From JBCDBD01 sp039184335 (lineage in GTDB: Bacteria; Bacteroidota; Bacteroidia; Flavobacteriales; Flavobacteriaceae): a DNA stretch of 64,000 nucleotides. The DNA is taken from assembly GCA_039184335.1 (NCBI GenBank), contig JBCDBD010000005.1:62001-126000 (forward strand), written 5' to 3'. The notes under the pieces were generated by a model. That model was not told the DNA's origin. It saw only the letters and a program-made list of their open reading frames with translations, and did no database searches. Below are positions 34,536 through 43,321 of this stretch, one piece after another (positions within the stretch are counted from its first letter, which is position 1; every line of letters starts with the position of its first letter). The translations under genes were made by a program, and so were the position numbers.

Positions 34536-35689
34536 TCTGTCAAAAACAATTTCAAATATTTTAAAACCAAATCCATTTCTTTTTTTGTGTTGTAAGAATG
34601 TAGGCAAAACCGGAGCCTTTCCTGGCCTTGGGGTACCGTCGGCGACAGTATCGGTTTCACATCAAAGCCTAATTCCCTAAGTTTATAAGATACCGTTTTC
34701 ACTTTTTCATTGCCTGATCGTATGGCACTCTGGATCGCTGTATCTGAGGCTATGAAGTGTTCTGTAATTCCGAACACTTTGAGTCGGTCTTTAAAAAATT
34801 GAAGATTTGCTTTCAACCTTTCACACTTATCCATACCAGCTGCAGAGACCAAAAACCCATAGGATGCCAGAACAGTAGCTACGGTATGGGGCGGCATGGC
34901 TGTTGTATAGATGAAACTCCTCGCAAAATTTACTAAAAATGACTTCAGGTCTTTACTGCCCAAAATAGCTGCACCATGGCACCCAAAAGCCTTGCCAAAG
35001 GTCACTATGCGAGCAAAAACATAGCTTTCAAGTCCTTCTTCACAAATCAATCCCTTACCATTTCCAAAAATACCTGAAGCATGGGCTTCATCGACTATTA
35101 AATAAAGGTTGTTGCCGTGGCAAAGATCGGCCATTGCCCTTAGGTCAGGGGTATCACCATCCATGGAAAAAACAGATTCGGTCACAACATATATGTCGTT
35201 GCCCTGACCGTTATCTCGAATACGTTCAATATACCCTTTCAAATCATTAAGGTCATTGTGCCTGAATTTATGGCTTTTAGCGCGACCCATTTGAATGCCG
35301 TCGCGAATACTGGCATGTATATACTCATCATAAAGTACAAAATCGTCCCGTTGGGGGACTGAGGAAAAAAATCCAACATTGGCATCATACCCAGAATTGA
35401 ACACCAAGGCCTCACTCGCACCATGAAAGTTTGTAAGCATGGTTTCCAATTCTTGGTACAAAGGATGGTTTCCTGAAAGAAGCCGAGATCCCGTTGCCCC
35501 ATTTTTATGCAGGGCATGTTTTTTCAGGTAGGCATCGGCAAGACCTGTGATGCTTTCTTCCCTAGCAAATCCTAAATAATCATTGGAAGAAAAATCAACC
35601 AGGCCATTATTTTGGGGGAGCTGCCTTAGCGTATTTTCCACCTTTCTTGCCTTAAGCTTTTGTAGTAATTTTTTAGGAAATTCCAGCAT
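34532..35689 (-). CDS. bioF: 8-amino-7-oxononanoate synthase
   Basis: A 385-residue PLP enzyme joining pimeloyl thioester and alanine. The PLP lysine K233 is in T-F-G-K-A-F-G-C-H-G, with V-D-E-A-H-A-S-G-I-F at 199-208 and F-S-S-N-D-Y-L-G at 33-40. It is the first gene of the bioF, DUF2007, bioD run. The 21-bp gap to the GTG before the divergent acetyltransferase is short, so the promoters overlap. Confidence 0.95.
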   Translation of the reverse strand: MLEFPKKLLQKLKARKVENTLRQLPQNNGLVDFSSNDYLGFAREESITGLADAYLKKHALHKNGATGSRLLSGNHPLYQELETMLTNFHGASEALVFNSGYDANVGFFSSVPQRDDFVLYDEYIHASIRDGIQMGRAKSHKFRHNDLNDLKGYIERIRDNGQGNDIYVVTESVFSMDGDTPDLRAMADLCHGNNLYLIVDEAHASGIFGNGKGLICEEGLESYVFARIVTFGKAFGCHGAAILGSKDLKSFLVNFARSFIYTTAMPPHTVATVLASYGFLVSAAGMDKCERLKANLQFFKDRLKVFGITEHFIASDTAIQSAIRSGNEKVKTVSYKLRELGFDVKPILSPTVPQGQERLRFCLHSYNTKKEMDLVLKYLKLFLTE

Positions 35690-35725
35690 TTTTCAAAAGT
35701 ACTACCTTTAGTGAAATCTGTTCTT

Positions 35726-36256
35726 ATGATCTTTTATAAACAAGCTGCCACTGCATATGAATTGGAGCAGATTCTGACATTGCAACAAAAGAACCTGCCC
35801 AAAAACCTTTCTAACGAAGAAATTGGGAGCCAAGGGTTCTTGACCGTGGAACACACTTTTGCTGTTCTACAGGAAATGAACCAAACCTGCCCCCATATTA
35901 TTGCTACTGAAAAAAATCAGGTAGTCGGTTATGCACTGTGTATGCATCCAAAATTTTCCCGCACAATAGAAGTTTTACGACCCATGTTTTACGAAATCAA
36001 CCAAGTGGTCTCAAAAAATGAAAACTACTTGGTCATGGGTCAAATTTGTATCGCAAAAGAATTCAGGGGAAAAGGGATTTTCAGGGGACTGTATGAAACC
36101 ATGAAAAGAACATTGCCTTTCGGATTCGACCATATCATAACTGAGGTAGATACTAAAAACCATCGTTCCATGAACGCCCATAGTGCTATAGGGTTTAGGG
36201 AATTAAAGCGTTACACCGCCAACGGAAAAGAATGGTCTTTGATTGTATTAAAATAA
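35726..36256 (+). CDS. GNAT-family N-acetyltransferase
   Basis: A 176-residue acetyltransferase. The acetyl-CoA loop is I-A-K-E-F-R-G-K-G-I-F-R-G-L-Y (about 110-125), preceded by V-V-G-Y-A-L and followed by T-K-N-H-R-S-M-N-A-H-S-A-I-G-F. The substrate cannot be read. ATG 35726 fits better than a GTG five codons earlier. Confidence 0.87.
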   Translation: MIFYKQAATAYELEQILTLQQKNLPKNLSNEEIGSQGFLTVEHTFAVLQEMNQTCPHIIATEKNQVVGYALCMHPKFSRTIEVLRPMFYEINQVVSKNENYLVMGQICIAKEFRGKGIFRGLYETMKRTLPFGFDHIITEVDTKNHRSMNAHSAIGFRELKRYTANGKEWSLIVLK

Positions 36257-36258
36257 AA

Positions 36259-36282
36259 AACCGCACTGGATTATGTGCGGTT
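36259..36282 (-). terminator. Terminator of atpD-atpC
   Basis: Stem aaccgcac/gtgcggtt with an 8-nt loop, followed by a T-run in the minus direction, 38 bp after the atpC stop. It also lies just after the converging acetyltransferase gene. Confidence 0.8.
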
Positions 36283-36320
36283 CGATATATCTATGATCTA
36301 AGGTAAGGGTTCAAAAAGGT

Positions 36321-36599
36321 TTAATCGGCCAGAACGATGATTTTATTCTCCTTCATTTCCACTGTTCCACTGGCAATCGCCAAAACAGTTTCCCCGTTCT
36401 GTCCTTTTGAAAATTTATTTTGAAATTCCTCCTCGATGGTAATGTCACCCTGTACTTTTACTTCACCCTCTTGAAGCAATGATACAATAGGGGCGTGGTT
36501 TTGCAACATTTGAAATTCACCATTGATACCTGGTACGGTGACTGATGTCACCTCACCTGCAAATAAGGTTGCTTCTGGAGATACAATTTCTAAATACAT
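36321..36599 (-). CDS. atpC: ATP synthase F1 epsilon subunit, short form
   Basis: A 92-residue epsilon subunit that keeps the N-terminal beta sandwich (M-Y-L-E-I-V-S-P-E and F-Q-M-L-x-x-H-A-P-I-V-S-L-L) and lacks the C-terminal helical hairpin used elsewhere to inhibit ATP hydrolysis. Bacteroidota often have this short form. ATG 36599 is preferred over a TTG three codons upstream. It is paired with atpD only; the other ATP synthase genes are outside the window. Confidence 0.9.
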   Translation of the reverse strand: MYLEIVSPEATLFAGEVTSVTVPGINGEFQMLQNHAPIVSLLQEGEVKVQGDITIEEEFQNKFSKGQNGETVLAIASGTVEMKENKIIVLAD

Positions 36600-36657
36600 T
36601 TTTATCAAGTATTAGTTATTGGTCACTATGCTACAGATAGGTAGACCCTCAACGATT

Positions 36658-38166
36658 TTAAGCTTCTGCCAACATTTTTTCTCCTGCCTCAATGGCATCT
36701 TCAATGGTACCCTTCAGGTTAAAGGCAGACTCGGGAAGATGGTCCAGTTCGCCATCCATAATCATATTAAAGCCCTTAATGGTGTCTTTGATATCGACCA
36801 AAACCCCGGGAATTCCCGTAAACTGTTCTGCGACATGAAAAGGTTGTGATAAAAAACGTTGTACACGTCTTGCGCGGCCTACAGCCAATTTATCTTCTTC
36901 AGAAAGTTCCTCCATCCCCAAAATTGCTATGATATCTTGAAGTTCTTTGTAGCGTTGCAATAACTCTTTGACACGTTGTGCACAGGCATAGTGATCTTTA
37001 CCCAAAATCTCTGGAGTCAAGATTCTTGAGGTAGAATCCAAAGGATCAACAGCAGGGTAGATCCCCAACTCTGCAATCTTACGCGAAAGTACGGTAGTGG
37101 CGTCTAAGTGGGCAAAAGTTGTGGCCGGTGCAGGGTCGGTCAAGTCATCTGCAGGTACATATACCGCCTGTACTGATGTGATCGAACCCCTTTTGGTCGA
37201 AGTAATTCGTTCTTGCATTGCGCCCATTTCGGTAGCCAATGTAGGCTGATACCCCACTGCTGAGGGCATTCTTCCCAAAAGAGCCGATACTTCTGAACCC
37301 GCTTGTGTAAAACGAAAGATATTATCAACGAAAAACAGTACGTCCTTTCCTTGGCCATCGCCAGCACCATCACGAAAATACTCGGCTATGGTCAGTCCTG
37401 ATAAAGCCACACGGGCCCGGGCACCGGGAGGTTCGTTCATCTGTCCAAAAACGAAAGTGGCCTTAGATTCCTTCATTGCCTTTTTATCTACTTTAGACAA
37501 ATCCCATCCCCCTTCTTCCATAGAATGCAAGAAGTCATCACCATATTTGATAATACCAGACTCCAACATCTCACGCAACAGGTCATTTCCTTCACGGGTA
37601 CGTTCACCGACACCGGCAAAAACTGAAAGACCCCCATGGCCTTTTGCAATATTGTTAATCAGTTCTTGGATCAGTACGGTCTTACCTACACCAGCACCCC
37701 CAAACAATCCGATCTTACCTCCTTTGGCATAGGGCTCGATCAAATCGATAACCTTGATTCCTGTGAACAACACTTCGGTCGAAGTGGATAAGTCTTCAAA
37801 TTTTGGTGCTTCTCGGTGAATGGGAAGTCCGTTGTCTCCAATCTTAGGTAAATTCTCAAGTCCGTCAATAGCATCACCGATTACATTGAAAAGTCTTCCG
37901 TATACCTCTTCCCCAATGGGCATTTGAATGGGGTTTCCCGTAGCAACAACCTCAACCCCCCTGCTCAATCCATCGGTAGAATCCATTGAAATGGTACGAA
38001 CTGTGTTTTCACCAATATGCGACTGCACTTCCAACACCAGTTTTGAACCGTCTTTGTTCTCAATTTCCAATGAATCATAAATTTTTGGAATTTCAATGCC
38101 TGATTCAAATTCTACGTCTATAACTGGGCCGATAACTTGGGCAACTTTACCTGTAACTTTTGACAT
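36658..38166 (-). CDS. atpD: ATP synthase F1 beta subunit
   Basis: A 502-residue catalytic subunit. The P-loop G-G-A-G-V-G-K-T is near residue 155, G-E-R-T-R-E-G-N-D-L near 188, and the Walker B aspartate lies in V-L-F-F-V-D-N-I-F-R-F. Full length, ending in the E-K-x-L-A region. It heads an atpD-atpC operon with atpA and the rest of the complex elsewhere. Confidence 0.97.
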   Translation of the reverse strand: MSKVTGKVAQVIGPVIDVEFESGIEIPKIYDSLEIENKDGSKLVLEVQSHIGENTVRTISMDSTDGLSRGVEVVATGNPIQMPIGEEVYGRLFNVIGDAIDGLENLPKIGDNGLPIHREAPKFEDLSTSTEVLFTGIKVIDLIEPYAKGGKIGLFGGAGVGKTVLIQELINNIAKGHGGLSVFAGVGERTREGNDLLREMLESGIIKYGDDFLHSMEEGGWDLSKVDKKAMKESKATFVFGQMNEPPGARARVALSGLTIAEYFRDGAGDGQGKDVLFFVDNIFRFTQAGSEVSALLGRMPSAVGYQPTLATEMGAMQERITSTKRGSITSVQAVYVPADDLTDPAPATTFAHLDATTVLSRKIAELGIYPAVDPLDSTSRILTPEILGKDHYACAQRVKELLQRYKELQDIIAILGMEELSEEDKLAVGRARRVQRFLSQPFHVAEQFTGIPGVLVDIKDTIKGFNMIMDGELDHLPESAFNLKGTIEDAIEAGEKMLAEA

Positions 38167-38229
38167 TAGTCGTGTATTTCGTTTCTATTCAATTTTTTGG
38201 TAAGAAAAAACTCCTGATTTTTTCGGGTG

Positions 38230-38237
38230 CAAAGATA
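38230..38237 (-). promoter_or_regulatory. Candidate -7 box for atpD
   Basis: On the minus strand TATCTTTG matches TAnnTTTG, 64 bp before the atpD ATG. At the expected -33 spacing the sequence is TCG rather than TTG. Confidence 0.5.
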
Positions 38238-38289
38238 GGCTATTCCGGTTTTAAATCGAAACTTGGACATTCTTTTTTTAACAATAAAA

Positions 38290-38312
38290 AAGGCACTGAT
38301 AAACAGTGCCTT
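38290..38312 (-). terminator. Terminator of the TonB receptor gene at 38337
   Basis: Stem aaggcactg/cagtgcctt with a 5-nt loop and a T-run in the minus direction, 25 bp after the receptor stop. Confidence 0.85.
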
Positions 38313-38336
38313 CAATCAATTTTTTTAGTCGCTTTC

Positions 38337-41138
38337 TTATGGATTAATGGTCCATGAGACATAATAGATGGCCCCAATATTGCCTGAACCAACAGCGGTA
38401 AAATATTCATCGGCCAACAAGTTGGATCCTCCAGCCTTGAATATCGATTTTATACTTGGTACGGAATAATTGATCTGTGCATCCACAACGGAATAGGCCG
38501 GTACATCGCCATCAGCGAATGTGGCTTCCCAGAAAAAGCTATCACTCCATCTGTAGTTCACATTGAACCCAAAGTTTTCAAAAAGTGCCGTGTTGCCAAA
38601 GGAGGCTTTCACCCTATGCTCTGGTGTATTGAAACTCGTTTCAAAATCAGGAAAACTATCTTCGTCAAAATCAAAATCGGAATAAGTGTAATTCACGCCC
38701 AGATCGAAATTTCCTAAAATCTTGGTATCCACACCAATGGTAGCACCCCATGAGTCAATATCAGCTTCAGAGTTGGTGTACGTTTGATATGCTTTAAAAT
38801 CACTATTGGCAACAGCGGCGACGGCCAATGGTGTACTGGTGCCAGGTATGGTCTGCGACAATGTAACATCTCCATAGTAGGGCACAATAGTAGTAACATT
38901 CGATATAAAATCTGCATAACTATTGTAATAGCCACTCAAATCAATGGTAAACTTACCCAGTTGGGCACGATACCCCAACTCATAAGCGGTAATTTCTTCG
39001 GGCTGTACCAACCCAGGAGTGGCCTGCTCAAGATCCAAAGGGTCTCCTGTTGTTGCAAATTCCTCTACAGAGCTACGGGTAAAAGCATTTTCATAACCTT
39101 CGCGCCCAACGATTTGAACTGACGAGGATCCCAACAAAGCTTGACCAGATTGGCTTACATCATTGAAAGTTCTGACGTCCCTATCAAGGTTACCAGGTGC
39201 AGAACCTACCAATATGGCAGAACCGGCATCTAAGCCTATAAACAAATCTTGCGTGGTCGGGTTTCTAAATCCTTGTTGTACAGATACCCTAACATTATGG
39301 TTTCGCTTTTCCCCTAAGGTAAGTCCCAACGATACTCTTGGTGAGAGAAAACCGTCGAAAAACTCATTCTTATCATAACGGGCCGAGCCGGTAAACTTCA
39401 ATCGGTCATCCAACAATTTTTTCTGTAGCTGCACGTAAGCCCCATACTCATTATAGGTGATAGGGCCATCTAGATCAGTAAAGATGGTCCCGCCAGAATC
39501 CAATTCATATTCCCTAAAGGAGCCCCCTAGTTGTATATCGGCCCAATCATTGATTAAATGGGCCAAATTATAGTTACCATTGACATGACGGAATTTAGTA
39601 TTGTCAATAAACTTGGCCCCTCTGCTCAGGTCACCATCTGAAATAACGCTATTGAAGGCATTTTGAAATTCTGGTGTGCCTGGTTGAAACCTTCCCGTAT
39701 CGGCAGCTGCCCTTGCAGCGGCATGGGCTTGCTCATCTGTGGCAAGAACTCCTGAACCAATTCCCAGTTTTGCACCAATGAATGTTTCTGCATACTCGGT
39801 GAACCATTGGGTATCTGATTTCCAGCGTCGGTTTACGTTGATCGCTGCAAAGCGCGTATCGTAAGAATCCCCTGAATTCTCAGAGACAATATACCCTCTT
39901 ATAAAAAAGTTATCATTCTTGATTTCCAATTTATGTTGCTGCAATGTGAACCCAGTCACTGAATACCGATTGGCCCCTTGGTAAATGGTCGTACCCCTAC
40001 CGATACGCCCATTGTAGATAAATTCCAAATCATCACCAAATGGTCGATAATGTACTGCAAAGTCAGTTTTTACACTTTCCGCATCATAATCTGCGATAAC
40101 TCCTTCATCATAACCTGTTCTGCTGACCAAAGCTGAACCAATGGTGCCGCTAGGCAAACCAGCAAGTTCATCAAAATCAAGCGTTGTATTCACTTCATCA
40201 CCGTAAACATTCAATCCATCGTATGCCGGATTTGACCGATCCGCTCCAGGGTTTTCCAAATCAACAATGCTGTTGGCATGCCAATCCTCTCCCTTTAAAA
40301 AGGATAAATTTGCCTTGACGGCCAGTTTATCACTGAAGGCATGTGCCGCACGAATTCCGAAATCATAATAGTTATTGTCACCAGCAGCTTCTTGAGAGGT
40401 AATACCTGTTTTTGCATAAGCACTAATACCCTGAAAATCAAATGGATTTTTGCTTCGCATAAAGAGAATACCGTTGAAGGCACCAGCTCCATACAATGCT
40501 GAAGAGGCCCCCGGTAAAATCTCAACGCTCTGTACATCAAGCTCTGACATACCTACCAAATTTCCTAAAACAAAGTTCAACCCCGGAGCCGTATTGTCCA
40601 TCCCATCAGTTAATTGAAGGAATCGTGTATTGGCAAATGTGGCAAAACCCCTGGTGTTAATTGATTGGAACGTTAAACTATTGGTATTCAAGTCAACCCC
40701 TTTAAGGTTTTGCAATCCTCCATAAAAAGATTCAGCCGTCGTATTTTGAATTTCCCGAAGCCCGAATCGCTCCACCGACACGGGAGACTCAAAAATACGT
40801 TCAGGTGTTCTCGAAGCTGATATCACGATTTCATCCAAAATAGTTGACGATTCATTCAACGTAATCGTAAATGTTTGGTTATTTGAAGTTACCTCTACCG
40901 TTGTTTCTGAATAACCAATACTCGTTATTCTTAGTTGAAACGGCGGGTTTTCTGCAGTACTTAATATAAAATTGCCATCAAAATCTGCGACGGCCCCTTC
41001 TGCCTTTCCAACCACCAAGACATTGGCACTTGCAACAGGATCTCCATTTTGGTCCACTACCTTTCCATTTACTGTTGTTTGTGCGTAGGATACAAAACCG
41101 AGCACCATGAAAAAGGCGATTGTTATTTTTTTCATCAT
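38337..41138 (-). CDS. TonB-dependent outer-membrane receptor, 933 residues
   Basis: Signal peptide (about 1-20), CarboxypepD_reg-like domain (about 22-95, G-K-V-V-D-Q-N-G-D-P-V), plug domain (I-L-P-G-A-S-S-A-L-Y-G-A-G-A-F-N-G) and a large beta barrel ending in Y-Y-V-S-W-T-I-N-P. The plug motif R-T-P-E-R-I-F-E-S-P-V-S-V is of a lineage without a SusD partner. The substrate is not clear. It stands alone, with a terminator downstream and a pair of direct repeats 11 bp before its start. Confidence 0.9.
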   Translation of the reverse strand: MMKKITIAFFMVLGFVSYAQTTVNGKVVDQNGDPVASANVLVVGKAEGAVADFDGNFILSTAENPPFQLRITSIGYSETTVEVTSNNQTFTITLNESSTILDEIVISASRTPERIFESPVSVERFGLREIQNTTAESFYGGLQNLKGVDLNTNSLTFQSINTRGFATFANTRFLQLTDGMDNTAPGLNFVLGNLVGMSELDVQSVEILPGASSALYGAGAFNGILFMRSKNPFDFQGISAYAKTGITSQEAAGDNNYYDFGIRAAHAFSDKLAVKANLSFLKGEDWHANSIVDLENPGADRSNPAYDGLNVYGDEVNTTLDFDELAGLPSGTIGSALVSRTGYDEGVIADYDAESVKTDFAVHYRPFGDDLEFIYNGRIGRGTTIYQGANRYSVTGFTLQQHKLEIKNDNFFIRGYIVSENSGDSYDTRFAAINVNRRWKSDTQWFTEYAETFIGAKLGIGSGVLATDEQAHAAARAAADTGRFQPGTPEFQNAFNSVISDGDLSRGAKFIDNTKFRHVNGNYNLAHLINDWADIQLGGSFREYELDSGGTIFTDLDGPITYNEYGAYVQLQKKLLDDRLKFTGSARYDKNEFFDGFLSPRVSLGLTLGEKRNHNVRVSVQQGFRNPTTQDLFIGLDAGSAILVGSAPGNLDRDVRTFNDVSQSGQALLGSSSVQIVGREGYENAFTRSSVEEFATTGDPLDLEQATPGLVQPEEITAYELGYRAQLGKFTIDLSGYYNSYADFISNVTTIVPYYGDVTLSQTIPGTSTPLAVAAVANSDFKAYQTYTNSEADIDSWGATIGVDTKILGNFDLGVNYTYSDFDFDEDSFPDFETSFNTPEHRVKASFGNTALFENFGFNVNYRWSDSFFWEATFADGDVPAYSVVDAQINYSVPSIKSIFKAGGSNLLADEYFTAVGSGNIGAIYYVSWTINP

Positions 41139-41148
41139 TCTTGAATTT

Positions 41149-41179
41149 GCGTTAAGTTAGCTTTAAATCGGCGTTAAGT
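41149..41179. repeat. Two 9-bp direct repeats upstream of the TonB receptor
   Basis: GCGTTAAGT occurs at 41149-41157 and 41171-41179, starts 22 bp apart (two helix turns). It lies just before the receptor start and may be an operator or part of the leader. Confidence 0.45.
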
Positions 41180-41296
41180 ATTAGGAGCGGAATATACATT
41201 TTTTTTCATTCGGATTCTACAAAAATGAAAAAAATTATGCATGCATAGTATTTTTTCCTCAAAAAAATTAGGGTCAATCTATCAATTTAACAAAAA

Positions 41297-41318
41297 AATC
41301 GCCCGATTTGGCGACTTT
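41297..41318 (-). terminator. Terminator of glmS
   Basis: Stem tcgcc/ggcga with partial A/T extension, followed by a T-run in the minus direction, 26 bp after the glmS stop. Confidence 0.65.
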
Positions 41319-41343
41319 TTAAATGATTTCGTGCATGGAAAAG

Positions 41344-43191
41344 TTACTCCACGGTAACTGATTTAGCTAGATTTCTTGGCTGGTCCACGTTACAACCGCG
41401 CATCACCGCGATGTGGTATGAAAGCAATTGTAGTGGTATCGTCGTCAACAAAGGGGACAAACTCTCTGAAGTCTCAGGAACTTCAACAACGTGGTCTGCC
41501 AATTCTTTGACGGTCTTGTCGCCCTCGCTTACAATGGCAATGATCTTGCCGCTCCGCGATTTGATTTCTTGTATATTACTGACCACCTTTTCATAATGGC
41601 CTTTTCTAGTGGCTATTACCACAACCGGCATCTGTTCATCAATCAGTGCTATAGGGCCATGCTTCATTTCGGCAGCAGGATAGCCTTCTGCGTGAATATA
41701 ACTGATTTCCTTAAGTTTTAATGCACCTTCTAAGGCTACTGGAAAGTTATAGCCCCTACCTAGATAAAGACAATTTGCGGAATCTTTGTATACCTCTGAA
41801 ATTTGTTCGACCAATGCATTCAATTCAAGGGTCTTCTCTACTTTGGCAGGTATGCCCTCTAGTTCAGTCAAAAATTCATGGAACCTAGACTCAGAAAATA
41901 TGCCCTTTTCTTTGGCAAGTTTTAAGGCGATCAAGGTAAGTACGGTTATCTGTGTGGTGAAGGCCTTAGTTGAGGCCACTCCTATTTCTGGACCTGCATG
42001 GGTATACGCTCCAGCATGGGTTTCCCTTGCAATGGAAGATCCGACCACATTACACACCCCAAAAACAAATGCTCCTTTCTTCTTGGCCAGTTTTATCGCT
42101 GCCAACGTATCTGCTGTCTCACCAGATTGGGATATCGCAATGAGCACATCTTTATCTGTGATCACCGGATTGCGGTATCTGAATTCAGAAGCATATTCAA
42201 CCTCCACAGGTATTCTGGCCAAATCTTCGAAAATGTATTCGGCCACCAAACCTGCATGCCATGAAGTACCACAGGCGACAATAATAATCCTGTTCGCATT
42301 CAATATTTTTTCAAGATTCTGGTCGATGCCCGACATTTTGATGATGCCTTGGTCAGGCCGCAACCTTCCTCGATAGGTATCTAAAATTGCATGGGGCTGT
42401 TCGTAAATTTCCTTGAGCATAAAATGTTCGTACCCCCCTTTTTCAATCTCTTCCAGGTTCAACTGTAACTCTAGGATATTTGGATATGCAATCGCATCAT
42501 CCTTGATCTTACGCAATTTAATCTCTTTGCCAATGCGGACGATGGCCATTTCTTCATCTTCAAGATATACCGCATTGTTGGTGTATTCAATAAAGGGGGA
42601 AGCATCTGATGCAATGAAATATTCGTTTGTGCCTACACCTATGGCCAGTGGACTACCTAGTTTTGCCACTACGATTTCATCAGGCTTGTTTTTATCAAAA
42701 ACAGCTATGGCATAAGCGCCCACCACTTGGTTCAACGCTATTTGAACAGCCTGCCCCAACTTGACTCCTTCTTTTTTCTTTACCTCTTCAATAAGATTGA
42801 CCAACACCTCGGTATCAGTTTCTGATGTGAAAGAATAGCCCCTTTTGACCAAAGCCTGCTTTATGGCCTCATAATTTTCAATAATACCGTTATGAATGAT
42901 GACAAGGTCTCCAGAATTGGAATAATGGGGATGTGAATTGATATCGTTCGGCACCCCGTGCGTCGCCCATCTTGTATGCCCCAAACCAAGTTTTCCCTGC
43001 AGGGACATTGAAGCTTCCGCTTTACGCTTTAAATCTTCGACCTTGCCTTTTGTTTTGGATAGATGCGATGCCTCACCGTCGAACAACACAATACCGGCAC
43101 TATCATAACCCCGATATTCCAATCGCTGTAATCCTTTGATTATTATGGGATAAGCATCCCTATGGCCGATATAACCCACAATTCCACACAT
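41344..43191 (-). CDS. glmS: Glutamine-fructose-6-phosphate aminotransferase (isomerising)
   Basis: A 615-residue enzyme that makes glucosamine-6-phosphate, the first step to UDP-GlcNAc for peptidoglycan and lipid A. Cys2 (C-G-I-V-G-Y-I-G) is the glutaminase nucleophile, R-W-A-T-H-G-V-P at about 74-81 binds glutamine, and two SIS domains follow with S-Q-S-G-E-T-A-D-T and S-T-K-A-F-T. The C-terminal N-L-A-K-S-V-T-V-E is intact. No glmS ribozyme was seen in the 130-bp leader. Confidence 0.97.
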   Translation of the reverse strand: MCGIVGYIGHRDAYPIIIKGLQRLEYRGYDSAGIVLFDGEASHLSKTKGKVEDLKRKAEASMSLQGKLGLGHTRWATHGVPNDINSHPHYSNSGDLVIIHNGIIENYEAIKQALVKRGYSFTSETDTEVLVNLIEEVKKKEGVKLGQAVQIALNQVVGAYAIAVFDKNKPDEIVVAKLGSPLAIGVGTNEYFIASDASPFIEYTNNAVYLEDEEMAIVRIGKEIKLRKIKDDAIAYPNILELQLNLEEIEKGGYEHFMLKEIYEQPHAILDTYRGRLRPDQGIIKMSGIDQNLEKILNANRIIIVACGTSWHAGLVAEYIFEDLARIPVEVEYASEFRYRNPVITDKDVLIAISQSGETADTLAAIKLAKKKGAFVFGVCNVVGSSIARETHAGAYTHAGPEIGVASTKAFTTQITVLTLIALKLAKEKGIFSESRFHEFLTELEGIPAKVEKTLELNALVEQISEVYKDSANCLYLGRGYNFPVALEGALKLKEISYIHAEGYPAAEMKHGPIALIDEQMPVVVIATRKGHYEKVVSNIQEIKSRSGKIIAIVSEGDKTVKELADHVVEVPETSESLSPLLTTIPLQLLSYHIAVMRGCNVDQPRNLAKSVTVE

Positions 43192-43232
43192 AATCTAGAT
43201 TTAATCAGTCTGTTAGCAATTCATTTGAGCAA

Positions 43233-43240
43233 CAAATTTA
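43233..43240 (-). promoter_or_regulatory. Candidate -7 box for glmS
   Basis: On the minus strand TAAATTTG matches TAnnTTTG, 42 bp before the glmS ATG. The -33 element is not clear. Confidence 0.45.
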
Positions 43241-43321
43241 AATTTTGTAGAAAATAAAAACTTGAAATATGGTTGTAAAACGAAAAAAATTTATACCTCG
43301 TATTTGAATACCCGATTATAT

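Noticed and set aside
43192..43321. Possible glmS ribozyme leader
   Set aside because: Only 130 bp of AT-rich sequence and no ribozyme core; the element is typical of Firmicutes.
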